This document shows, one piece after another, positions 1 through 8,280 of a stretch of DNA of 64,000 nt (positions are counted from its first letter, which is position 1; every line of letters starts with the position of its first letter). The notes beneath the pieces were generated by a model. That model searched no databases and was not told the DNA's origin. It saw only the letters and a program-made list of their open reading frames with translations. This DNA comes from an uncultured Paracoccaceae bacterium (GTDB taxonomy: Bacteria; Pseudomonadota; Alphaproteobacteria; Rhodobacterales; Rhodobacteraceae). The position numbers were made by a program, and so were the translations under genes. The stretch is taken from positions 558,001 through 622,000 of the forward strand of contig CANLPZ010000001.1 in the NCBI GenBank assembly GCA_947493145.1, written 5' to 3'.

Positions 1-1
1 A

Positions 2-133
2 ACGCTTGATCGGTTTTGCCGTATTTTCGTGGCGGTGCATGAGGGCGAGCTGACGCAGCTTGGTGTTGATCCGTCATTGAAAGAGCAGAATTCGCTCCTC
101 GTTGACGTTGTCGAGTGGATTTTTTCCACCTGA
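2..133 (+). CDS. C-terminal end of an unidentified protein (partial)
   Basis: An open frame enters from the left edge and stops at TGA 131-133, giving the last 43 residues of a protein that ends in VVEWIFST. The fragment is mostly amphipathic and acidic and has no diagnostic motif. It could be the effector domain of a small regulator, but this is a guess. A strong hairpin follows 27 bases later, which supports this being the true end of a transcription unit. Confidence 0.5.
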   Translation, partial: TLDRFCRIFVAVHEGELTQLGVDPSLKEQNSLLVDVVEWIFST

Positions 134-160
134 ATGATCCGCCCGTCACACCCAAAGGAA

Positions 161-184
161 AAGGGGCGCTTTAAAGCGCCCCTT
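161..184. terminator. Bidirectional hairpin between convergent genes
   Basis: A perfect 24-base palindrome whose arms read AAGGGGCGCTTT and AAAGCGCCCCTT. It lies between the end of the plus-strand partial gene (133) and the end of the minus-strand transporter (190). A short T-rich run (CTGTTTT) follows on the plus strand, so it can act as an intrinsic terminator there and probably also serves the transporter. Confidence 0.75.
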
Positions 185-189
185 CTGTT

Positions 190-2013
190 TTATTCAGCGT
201 TATGCACGGTTTGAACACCGTTTTTCTCACGCATGCCGTCTTTGACGATCGCTTTAACAAGTGCGACGCACATCAAAAGCATTACGATCGAAAACGGTAG
301 CGCGCCGATGACCATGGCGGATTGGATCGCCCCAACGCCCCCCGCGATCAGCAAGCCACCAACAACCAGCGACAATGCTACACCCCAGAACAGGATATGT
401 GGACGGCCAGATGGCTTTTCGGCACCCGCTGCGTTGATCGTGTTCACAATCAGGATCGCGGAGTCAGCCGTTGTCACAAGGTAAGTGAGCAGCAGCACAA
501 CAACGATCACAGCCATGATCCACGCAAGGCCAGAGCCCAGCATGAAGTCGAGCATCGCGAACAGTTGGTTTTGCTGACCGGCGCCGGAAATCGCGTCACC
601 CGCGTCACCGTTTAGGGTCAGATCAATCGCGGTCCCGCCGACAATTGTGAACCAGATAAAGCACATCAGGGATGGGATGATGATCGCACCCAAGATGTAT
701 TCACGAAGCGAGCGACCACGAGAAATACGTGCAAGGAACACGCCCACGAAAGGCGCAAACGCGATCCACCACGCCCAGTAGAACACAGACCAAGCATCTT
801 GCCATCCAGACAGACGGCTGTCGGTACCTGCAGCGTAGGCGGCTGCAATATCGGCTTCTGACAGCGCCGCTGCGGATGCTGGCAGACCTTCGGTAAAGGA
901 CGCGAGTGAGCCCCATGTGTTTGTTGCGCCAGAATAAATGGATGCAATGTCTTCGGCGGGTAGCGCCTGTACTGCGGCAGGCAATGCAGCATTGAACGTA
1001 TCCTCAGGCACAGTGCCCCAAACGGTGAACAACAGCTGTGGCAATTGTGTGATGTACGCGATCAGGCCGTCGAACAAGGCGGTCAGGCCAAAGAACGTGG
1101 ACCCAAACAACAAGAAGAAGGCCAGCAAGAAGAAGCTAAGCCCCATGTTGATGTTTGAAAGCCATTTGATGCCTTTGCCAACGCCAGACAGCGCAGACAA
1201 TGTGGACGCCCCCATAATGACAAGAAGCGCCGTAATAACACCGCCCGTCGATGGTTTGCCTGTGTCAGCAACGATAAGCCAATCGCCAAACCCAATGCGG
1301 TGCAAACCAGAAACGAACTGTTCAACTCCAAAGCCCAGTGTTTGCGCCACGCCCAAGATCGTCGCAACAACCGCGACGACATCCACGATATGTCCAACAG
1401 TGCCGGACAGACGTTCACCAAACAGTGGTGTCAGTGCGGATCGGATTGTAAGCGGCAAGTTGCGGCGATAGGAAAAATACGCCAATGCCAACCCGACAAT
1501 GGCGTAACAGGCCCACGCAGAAAAACCCCAGTGCAAGAACGACCAGAGGTAAGCGTTGGTCACATTATCAGCGGCCGAGGCGGTCGTTTCGCCCATGATC
1601 GTATTCGGGTTAATTCCAAAGTGATACATCGGTTCAGCGGTTGCAAACGTCAGCATGCCAATGCCGATACCGGCCCCAAACATCATGGAAAACCAAGAGA
1701 AGTTGGAAAATTCAGGTTTGTCGCCTTCGACACCAAGCTTTAGTCGGCCCGTGCTTGGGATCAACGCCAAGACAACGCAGACGATAAGAAAGAGCGCAAC
1801 AACGTAAATGTACCAGCTTGAGAATATTCCAAGAAGGGATCCATTTAGGTCACCAAGGACCTTTGCTGCAGTTTCCGGCACTGCGATGGCCCAAACGATC
1901 AGGGCTGCGATCAAGATTTTAGATGTGATCGCGACGTCTTTGCTGAAACCAGCATAGAAGCCGCGTTCTGCGGTCTGGATGGGTAAGTCCATCAAAGGGG
2001 GTTTTTTCGCCAT
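190..2013 (-). CDS. dddT: BCCT-family betaine/DMSP transporter (DddT-like)
   Basis: A 607-residue secondary transporter of the betaine/choline/carnitine family, expected in the inner membrane with about 12 helices. The glycine-rich family motif GAGIGIGMLTFATAEP lies at about 113-128 and the aromatic signature FYWAWWIAFAPFVGVFLARI at about 411-430. The start is preceded by a strong AGGAGGAG. An extra hydrophilic segment at about 335-405 holds a tandem duplication of roughly 33 residues. The family imports quaternary ammonium compounds and DMSP. The neighbours downstream in reading order are a DddD-type CoA-transferase, a GMC dehydrogenase and a LysR gene, so DMSP is the likely substrate and DddT the likely identity. 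Glycine betaine, choline or carnitine cannot be excluded from sequence alone. The BCCT call is very secure; the substrate is inferred. Confidence 0.88.
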   Translation of the reverse strand: MAKKPPLMDLPIQTAERGFYAGFSKDVAITSKILIAALIVWAIAVPETAAKVLGDLNGSLLGIFSSWYIYVVALFLIVCVVLALIPSTGRLKLGVEGDKPEFSNFSWFSMMFGAGIGIGMLTFATAEPMYHFGINPNTIMGETTASAADNVTNAYLWSFLHWGFSAWACYAIVGLALAYFSYRRNLPLTIRSALTPLFGERLSGTVGHIVDVVAVVATILGVAQTLGFGVEQFVSGLHRIGFGDWLIVADTGKPSTGGVITALLVIMGASTLSALSGVGKGIKWLSNINMGLSFFLLAFFLLFGSTFFGLTALFDGLIAYITQLPQLLFTVWGTVPEDTFNAALPAAVQALPAEDIASIYSGATNTWGSLASFTEGLPASAAALSEADIAAAYAAGTDSRLSGWQDAWSVFYWAWWIAFAPFVGVFLARISRGRSLREYILGAIIIPSLMCFIWFTIVGGTAIDLTLNGDAGDAISGAGQQNQLFAMLDFMLGSGLAWIMAVIVVVLLLTYLVTTADSAILIVNTINAAGAEKPSGRPHILFWGVALSLVVGGLLIAGGVGAIQSAMVIGALPFSIVMLLMCVALVKAIVKDGMREKNGVQTVHNAE

Positions 2014-2157
2014 GTCTCCTCCTAGTTGGCAAATGGATGTCAGGTATTTTCGTCCCTGTCGGACACGATCGTCGCGCGACCTTTTTTATAACCTGACGTG
2101 AAAACAGTGAGCCTTGGTTCTCGACCTCCCTCGAGACGCCGCGTGCCCACCTTGTCG

Positions 2158-4665
2158 TTAACTGGGTAAGTACTCCTTACTCCAAGATTCGCTGAGGCTG
2201 CCGGATTTAAGCATCGCCTCAATAGCAGTTTCGGCATACCCCAATTCGCGTAGGATCGCGCGCGTCGAGGTTCCGAATTTTTCCGCAGGGGTCACAGCTG
2301 TGATTTTGCTACGCACTGTGCGCACAGCGTAGGGATCCAATTGAATGACTTCATGGCCGCTTGGATGATCCGCGTAACGAGAAAACGAATAGCTTCCATT
2401 TTCGGTCCCCGCCTGCCCGTCGGCATCACGAAGGTTCATCGCCCGCAAGGAATCCAAGTTTTCACAGATAACTGCGCCGATATCCGCAGCTTGCAACCGC
2501 GCGGCCCATTCTTCAGCAGGCTGCGCTTGGAAAGCGGTTGCCAAGAACGCCGCGCGCTCATCTTCTTGCAAATCGGGAAGCGCCTCTAATCCTTCTACGT
2601 TTCGGAACCGTGGCAGATCGTGTTCATAGGCGCTTAGAAGAATGTGCCGCGATGCCGTTGTGTAGAAACGCGTGAGCGCATCATACCCGTTTGCATCTGG
2701 TCCTGATGGTTCATCAAACAGACCGCGCCCCTTGAAATCAAACGCGAATGGCACCTGCAAAAGACCGCTGTTGGATGACAATGACGTCCGACCACGGCCG
2801 ATACGGCCAAAACGATACTTCTGATAAAGCGCTGCCGCGACTCCCAACGCGCCGCCGAAACCGCACATCACATCAATTGTACCAACATGGGCATGTTCCT
2901 CGGGGCGGTCCATTCCGCCACCAAAACGCAGCATGATGCCAGTCGTTGCCTGCACAAGATCGTCATAACCGATATAGTCGGTTCTGGTTCCCCGCCGCAC
3001 ACCGCTGAAACAATCCAGCTTACAGAACAAGGCGTCAGGGTTGAGTTTGCGCAGATTACCAGCGTCCAAACCCATTTTTTCAATCTGGTTGTCAGGCGCA
3101 TTCCAGACGATCACATCCACAGATTTCACAAGATCTTCAAATACCTGCCGCCCGTGGCGTGATGTGATATCCGCAAGGATGGAACGTTTTCCACGCATCT
3201 GCGACATGCCGTAAATGACCGTGTTCCAGCTATCGTACATCGGGTCGGCTGGCTCGAGCTTTATCACTTCTGCGCCAAAGCGGGCCAGATAACTGGCGGA
3301 ATGTGGCCCTGCGATCACGTTACAAAGATCGAGAATCTTCACACCAGACAACCACGCGTCATGGCTTTCGGCTTCTGCAACGTCGGGGATGTCGGTCTGG
3401 TGCTTTTTAAGAATCTTCAAAGCTTCGTCGAATTCAACCCAACGGCGCGGCGAAGGCTTCAGCGCTTCCTCTCCGCTTTCTTCCATCCAAACAACGGGGC
3501 CAGGTTGGGTCATTTCGCCGTAAACCGGATCCCAAACATCGATCATCAACCCAGATGTTTCGGCGTATTCATCGTGAATCCATTCCTGCAACCAACGTTG
3601 CGGCGCACCTGGAATTAATCCGCGGCCAAACATCTTTTTCCACTCGTGCGAGGTGCGGGTCATAAAGACCTCTTTCATCCGCGCTGAAATTTTTTCGGCC
3701 CAATCCTTGGGCATCGGATAAACGCCAAGCGAGGTCTTGCTTTCCCATTCGGACCACGGCTTATAGGTATCTTCCTCAGACGTTAGACCCTCTTCGACCA
3801 GCTCATCATAGATGCCCAACACCTCTAGGCAGCGGCGCGCGTGGTTTTTGTGGCTGGGGCAAACCACATAAAACCCGCGCCCGTCCTTGCACATATAAGT
3901 GCGAAAGAACGGATCCATGAGTTCTTGGAGATCCTCGAAGCTGACATTCATTGGTAAACCTTCGACGCGGCGCCGTTCAATTTCGACCTCGCGCTGTGTC
4001 AGGTAACGTTCCGGCATGTCAGCAACGTGAATTGAGTTATAGCACAGCCCCTCCATCACGGCGGACGCCAGCGGCACTTCGATCTGATCACCAAGGCCGG
4101 TCAGCTGACGCGATTGAAGCGCAAGTACCGTCGCCGAGGCCGCGATCTGCGAGGCATAAGCCGAGGCAAGCGGTAGCGGCGAAAACGACGGGTTAAGCCC
4201 CATAAGAACTCTGTTCAGGCCCATATCTGTAAACACGCCCGAACTTGCCGCAACAATGCTTTCATACGCACGCAATTCACGACGCTCTTCGTCGTTTGAG
4301 GCAAAGCCGGGAACCGAAATCGTGATCAATTCAGGGCGTTCTTCGCGCATTGCTGCGAAATCAAAGCCAAGCGATGCCATTTTACCGGGGCGGAAGTTTT
4401 CAACGATGATATCGGCCTCGGCGCAAAGCGCGCGTGCATTTTCAAGACCTTCTTGGGTCTTTAAATCAAGGTTCACAATAACCTTGTTACGATTCAACGT
4501 CGCGTTCGCGGGACTGTCCCACATGGGGCCATTTGGCGGGTCGATATGCACAATTGTTGCGCCCAAATCCCCAAGCAACATCGCGACGGCCGGACCGGCG
4601 ATATACTGGCCAAAATCAACAACTTTTACACCGGTCAGCGGTAGGTTGGAAAACGAATTACGCAT
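2158..4665 (-). CDS. dddD: Tandem-domain class III CoA-transferase, DddD-type DMSP CoA-transferase/lyase
   Basis: An 835-residue protein made of two CaiB/BaiF CoA-transferase domains in tandem (about 1-425 and 438-835); each begins with the family motif, VVDFGQYIAGP near residue 15 and ILDLCNVIAGP near 444. Length and duplicated layout match DddD, which transfers CoA to DMSP and releases DMS with formation of 3-hydroxypropionyl-CoA. The second domain keeps the expected nucleophile, Asp598 in HVGTIDVMCGFGGALG, close to the catalytic Asp602 reported for Marinomonas DddD. The equivalent place in the first domain (LPLASAYASQI) has Ser168, so that half looks non-catalytic, as in known DddD. The gene lies between the BCCT transporter and a GMC dehydrogenase on the same strand, probably one transcript. 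A carnitine-type CoA-transferase is the alternative, but those are single-domain and about 400 residues. Confidence 0.8.
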   Translation of the reverse strand: MRNSFSNLPLTGVKVVDFGQYIAGPAVAMLLGDLGATIVHIDPPNGPMWDSPANATLNRNKVIVNLDLKTQEGLENARALCAEADIIVENFRPGKMASLGFDFAAMREERPELITISVPGFASNDEERRELRAYESIVAASSGVFTDMGLNRVLMGLNPSFSPLPLASAYASQIAASATVLALQSRQLTGLGDQIEVPLASAVMEGLCYNSIHVADMPERYLTQREVEIERRRVEGLPMNVSFEDLQELMDPFFRTYMCKDGRGFYVVCPSHKNHARRCLEVLGIYDELVEEGLTSEEDTYKPWSEWESKTSLGVYPMPKDWAEKISARMKEVFMTRTSHEWKKMFGRGLIPGAPQRWLQEWIHDEYAETSGLMIDVWDPVYGEMTQPGPVVWMEESGEEALKPSPRRWVEFDEALKILKKHQTDIPDVAEAESHDAWLSGVKILDLCNVIAGPHSASYLARFGAEVIKLEPADPMYDSWNTVIYGMSQMRGKRSILADITSRHGRQVFEDLVKSVDVIVWNAPDNQIEKMGLDAGNLRKLNPDALFCKLDCFSGVRRGTRTDYIGYDDLVQATTGIMLRFGGGMDRPEEHAHVGTIDVMCGFGGALGVAAALYQKYRFGRIGRGRTSLSSNSGLLQVPFAFDFKGRGLFDEPSGPDANGYDALTRFYTTASRHILLSAYEHDLPRFRNVEGLEALPDLQEDERAAFLATAFQAQPAEEWAARLQAADIGAVICENLDSLRAMNLRDADGQAGTENGSYSFSRYADHPSGHEVIQLDPYAVRTVRSKITAVTPAEKFGTSTRAILRELGYAETAIEAMLKSGSLSESWSKEYLPS

Positions 4666-4704
4666 ACGGGCTCCTGAAGGGCGTAAAGAATTTAAAATTT
4701 GGGA

Positions 4705-6381
4705 TCATTGGCCAGACAAAATCCAGCCTGCGGCTTTTTCGGCGATCATGATCGTTGGCGAATTGGTGTTGCCGCTGGTGATTTCTGGCATCACAGACGC
4801 ATCCACAACCCGCAGACCGGAAACGCCTTTCAAGCGCAGATGCGGATCAAGAACCGCCGTGTCATCATCATTGCGGCCCATTTTAACGGTGCCAACGGGG
4901 TGAAAAATCGTGCTGGCGATATCCCCAGCAAGGCGCGCAAGTTCTTCGTCGCTTTGATACTGAACACCGGGTTTGTATTCTTCGGGTTCATAGGGGGCCA
5001 TCGCCGATTGCGCCATGATATCACGCACTTGGCGCAGGCTGTCGGCGGCAACCTTACGGTCGTCCTCTGTGTCCAGATAGTTGGGCGTGATTTTTGGTGC
5101 GTCGCGGAAATCGGCAGAGGCGATGCGCACATGGCCACGGCTGGTCGGGTTCAGGTTGCACACGCTAACCGTCATTGCCGGAAATTCATGCAAGTCTTCG
5201 CCAAAGGCTTCAAGGCTGAGAGGCTGCACGTGGTATTCAAGGTTGGCATGGCTGCGGTTAGGGTCGGAACGGGTGAAGGCGCCCAGTTGGCTGGGGGACA
5301 TGCTCATCGGGCCGGAACGTTTGAATAGATACTCCAAACCGATCTTGGCCTTGCCGACCATGGAATTGGCCAAGGTGTTCATCGTCTTGGTGCCCTTCAC
5401 CTTGAACACCGCGCGGATTTGCAAATGGTCTTGCAGGTTTTCGCCCACATACGGCTGATCCATCACCACATCGATGCCGTGCTCTTTGAGCAAAGCAGCA
5501 GGGCCAATACCAGACAATTGCAAAATCTGGGGTGAGTTCACCGCACCAGCGGACAGAACGACCTCTTTGCCAGCCGTCACCTCTACAGGCTTGCCTTCGC
5601 GGTGGACCTTGGCCCCCACACAGCGCAACGCGCCATCCTCGCCCTTTTCGAACGTTAGCTTTTCAACCTGTGCTTCGGTCCAGATTGTCAGGTTCTCGCG
5701 TTTCTTGGCAGGACGCAAGAAAGCTTTGGAGGTGTTCCAGCGCCAGCCTGAGCGTTGGTTCACATCGAAATAGCCTACACCGGCATTGTCGCCGCTGTTG
5801 AAGTCATCTGTTTTGTCGATGCCAGTCTGTTCGGCCGCATCAGAAAAGCTGTCCAGAACATCCCAGCGCAGCCGTTGCTTTTCGATCCGCCATTCGCCGC
5901 CATGGCCATGCATATCTGAAAAACGGCTGTTGTCGCCCGTTACAGGATCGGCGCCGTCATCCAGCTTGTAATGGTTTTCATGGGCCTTGAAATCGGACAG
6001 GGAATTTTCCCAGTTCCATTCGTCTTCGCCGGTCAGTTTGGCCCAATTGTCATAATCACGGGCCTGCCCGCGCATATAGATCATACCGTTGATCGACGAA
6101 CATCCGCCCAGCGTCTTGCCCCGCGGATACAGCAGGCTGCGCCCGTTCAGGCCTTTGTCGGCCTCGGTTTTATACATCCAATCGGCACGTGGATTGCCGA
6201 TGCAATACAGATACCCAACAGGAATATGGATCCAAGGGTACGTGTCAGGTTTCCCCGCTTCCAAAAGCAATACCTTGTTGGCTGGGTCAGCGCTAAGACG
6301 ATTGGCCATCAGGCAACCGGCAGAGCCGCCGCCAACCACGATATAGTCGAACTCGTTTGAATTTTCAGACATTTTGGCCAT
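4705..6381 (-). CDS. dddA: GMC-family FAD alcohol dehydrogenase (choline dehydrogenase-like, probable DddA)
   Basis: A 558-residue flavoprotein. The FAD-binding motif GGGSAG is at 17-22, GMC signature 1 (PRGKTLGGCSSINGMIYMRG) starts at 86, and signature 2 (GAVNSPQILQLSGIGP) lies mid-protein. The active-site His is in TIFHPVGTVKMG and the partner Asn in SGNTNSPTIMIA near the C terminus. I chose the ATG at 6381, which has GGAAGG four bases upstream. An upstream in-frame extension to 6561 adds 60 residues without family similarity and would overlap the divergent regulator. Such enzymes oxidise alcohols such as choline. In DMSP clusters of the Halomonas type, the homologous DddA oxidises 3-hydroxypropionate to malonate semialdehyde. 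The gene ends 39 bases before dddD. Function in the DMSP pathway is inferred from context. Confidence 0.8.
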   Translation of the reverse strand: MAKMSENSNEFDYIVVGGGSAGCLMANRLSADPANKVLLLEAGKPDTYPWIHIPVGYLYCIGNPRADWMYKTEADKGLNGRSLLYPRGKTLGGCSSINGMIYMRGQARDYDNWAKLTGEDEWNWENSLSDFKAHENHYKLDDGADPVTGDNSRFSDMHGHGGEWRIEKQRLRWDVLDSFSDAAEQTGIDKTDDFNSGDNAGVGYFDVNQRSGWRWNTSKAFLRPAKKRENLTIWTEAQVEKLTFEKGEDGALRCVGAKVHREGKPVEVTAGKEVVLSAGAVNSPQILQLSGIGPAALLKEHGIDVVMDQPYVGENLQDHLQIRAVFKVKGTKTMNTLANSMVGKAKIGLEYLFKRSGPMSMSPSQLGAFTRSDPNRSHANLEYHVQPLSLEAFGEDLHEFPAMTVSVCNLNPTSRGHVRIASADFRDAPKITPNYLDTEDDRKVAADSLRQVRDIMAQSAMAPYEPEEYKPGVQYQSDEELARLAGDIASTIFHPVGTVKMGRNDDDTAVLDPHLRLKGVSGLRVVDASVMPEITSGNTNSPTIMIAEKAAGWILSGQ

Positions 6382-6584
6382 CGATCCTTCCGCTGTTTTT
6401 TCGATCTGCGCGCGGGGGAAATCCAAGAACCAATTGGCTTGTGGGTGGCATACATCATTGCCGTCCAAAAGCTTGCGATTTAATCTCGCGCTCCCTCCCG
6501 ATACGCGGACGTCGAAAATCAATGAGCGACAGAACCGAAAAAATCTAATGACAAATGGCACAGAGCGATATTAAGAATTTTTAT

Positions 6585-7496
6585 ATGGAAAGATTTTCAA
6601 ACATAAACACGATCTTGGCGTTTGTGACTGTCGCACGCGAAGGAAGCGTTTCGCGGGCGGCAGAGGTACTGAACCTAACCCAACCTGCCATCAGTCACCA
6701 AATCAAGCGACTCGCAGAAGAGACCGGAATCACGCTGTTCGACAGAACGCCAACCGGCCTTCAAATCAGCCACGATGGCGCGGCAGTGTTGTCAAAGGCC
6801 GAAAACGTTCTGGATGCGATGAGCGATTTTCGCCGCAGTGCGCGCCAAAGGTCTGGTCAGATCAGTGGTAAGCTACGACTTGGAACGATTGTTGATCCAG
6901 AATTTATACGGCTTGGTCGGATATTGGCACGCCTGCAATCAGAACATCCCGACATTGAAACCGAACTGTCCCACGGTGTGAGCGGCGACATAATTTCTTG
7001 GCTAAAACGCGGCCAGATTGATGCGGGTTTTTATTTGTGTGGACCCGACGATTTGGGGCCGTTGAGTCAGGACAATGACGATCCCATACACGTGATCAAG
7101 CTCGCCGATTTTACGTATCGTGTAATCGGTCCCGCTGGGTGGCAAAAGAAAATGGAAAACGCCGATTGGTCCACGCTTGCGAAATTGCCTTGGATCGGGA
7201 CGCCAGAAAGGTCTGTTCACTATCGTTTATTATCCAAGATCTACACCGACCCTGCCGATCGTTTGGGGGTCGTCGCGCGCGTCGACCAAGAGGCCTCGAT
7301 GCTTGAAATGGTACGCTCTGGCATTGGGTTAAGCCTGTGTCGTGATTCCATCGCACTCCATCAAAAACAATCCTTTGGCCTTGCGGTTTGCAACGCTGTT
7401 TCGGTGCCTGCTTGCCTATGTTTCGTGGCCTTACAGCGCCGAAAAGACAGCCCTGTTATTTCGGAAATCTTCAACATTTTGCAAAGCTCATGGTGA
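6585..7496 (+). CDS. LysR-family transcriptional regulator (probable DddR)
   Basis: About 303 residues. The N-terminal winged HTH holds the typical string SRAAEVLNLTQPAISHQIKR, and a periplasmic-binding-like effector domain follows from about residue 85 (KLRLGTIV onward). The ATG at 6585 gives the usual LysR N terminus (about ten residues before LAFVTVAREGS). An ATG at 6555 in the same frame is possible, and neither has a clear ribosome-binding site. It is transcribed divergently from the dddA-dddD-dddT genes, the standard LysR arrangement, so it probably activates them in response to DMSP or a breakdown product. A dddR gene of the LysR family has this role in other bacteria. The inducer is inferred. 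Confidence 0.85.
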   Translation: MERFSNINTILAFVTVAREGSVSRAAEVLNLTQPAISHQIKRLAEETGITLFDRTPTGLQISHDGAAVLSKAENVLDAMSDFRRSARQRSGQISGKLRLGTIVDPEFIRLGRILARLQSEHPDIETELSHGVSGDIISWLKRGQIDAGFYLCGPDDLGPLSQDNDDPIHVIKLADFTYRVIGPAGWQKKMENADWSTLAKLPWIGTPERSVHYRLLSKIYTDPADRLGVVARVDQEASMLEMVRSGIGLSLCRDSIALHQKQSFGLAVCNAVSVPACLCFVALQRRKDSPVISEIFNILQSSW

Positions 7497-7594
7497 CTGC
7501 GTGGATCTGGTTTAAATGAGCGCGAATACCGAAACGCTTTGCGAATTCTGCACCCTTTTCTGGCCCAGAAATCCGTGACGTGAACGGAACAAGG

Positions 7595-8263
7595 TTACTT
7601 TTTGTCGCGCCAATGATCAGGAGCGATATCAATCAGTTCAGCGACGGATTTGATATCGAGTTTTTCCAAAATCCGAGCGCGATGATGATCCACAGTACGG
7701 GGGCTGATATCAAGCAGACGTCCGACGTCTTTGCTTGATGTGTTTGAAGGGTTGTTCACCATCATTTTGGCGATTTCTTCTTCGCGTTCTGTCAAACTAT
7801 GAAACCGTTGTTGTTCCACATGGATTTGGTGTGCTTCCGCACGCGTTTCGTCATCTTGTTCGAACGCCTTTTCGATGCATTCAATCAGCACGTTTTGGCG
7901 AAACGGCTTTTCAAGAAAATCAATTGCACCGCCTTTGATCGCCTGAACAGATTCTGGTATTCCGCCATGGCCGGACACAAATATCACAGGGATTTTGATA
8001 CCTTGGTCCGTTAAGAGTTGCTGCAATTCCAACCCGTTCATTTCAGGCATGCCGTAGTCCAAAATCACGCAACCTGATTGTTTTCGATCATAGGAGTCAA
8101 AGAACCCCATCGCACTGTCAAAGGTTTCAACCTTGTACCCGCGCATTTCCAACGCACGCGACAGTGTGCTGCGGATTTCTTGGTCGTCATCGACAAGAAA
8201 AACCTTTTGATCCTGAGTTATTGTGGCCACCACCTTAACGCCCTTGTCCCTATTTTCACACAA
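7595..8263 (-). CDS. FixJ/DctR-type response regulator
   Basis: A 222-residue two-domain regulator. The receiver domain has the acidic patch VDDD near 24-27, the phosphoacceptor Asp69 in VILDYGMPEMNG and the conserved Lys in FLEKPF. The LuxR-type HTH is C-terminal, with the typical strings LTEREEEIAKMM and SPRTVDHHRARILEKL. It starts 17 bases after the sensor kinase gene ends, so the two are a cognate operon. In Rhodobacter capsulatus the C4-dicarboxylate TRAP transporter is controlled by the DctS kinase and the FixJ-type DctR, and this pair next to a TRAP transporter looks analogous. Target promoters are inferred to include the divergent TRAP operon. Confidence 0.88.
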   Translation of the reverse strand: MCENRDKGVKVVATITQDQKVFLVDDDQEIRSTLSRALEMRGYKVETFDSAMGFFDSYDRKQSGCVILDYGMPEMNGLELQQLLTDQGIKIPVIFVSGHGGIPESVQAIKGGAIDFLEKPFRQNVLIECIEKAFEQDDETRAEAHQIHVEQQRFHSLTEREEEIAKMMVNNPSNTSSKDVGRLLDISPRTVDHHRARILEKLDIKSVAELIDIAPDHWRDKK

Positions 8264-8280
8264 ACTCCGGCACTCAGTAC

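Noticed and set aside
938-1471. Long plus-strand frame antisense to the BCCT gene
   Set aside because: It is the shadow of a real gene; composition is Ser/Thr/Pro-rich noise. The same applies to other antisense frames, such as 31639-32529.
6382-6561. 60-residue N-terminal extension of the GMC dehydrogenase
   Set aside because: No family similarity, overlaps the regulator gene, and the internal ATG at 6381 has a ribosome site.
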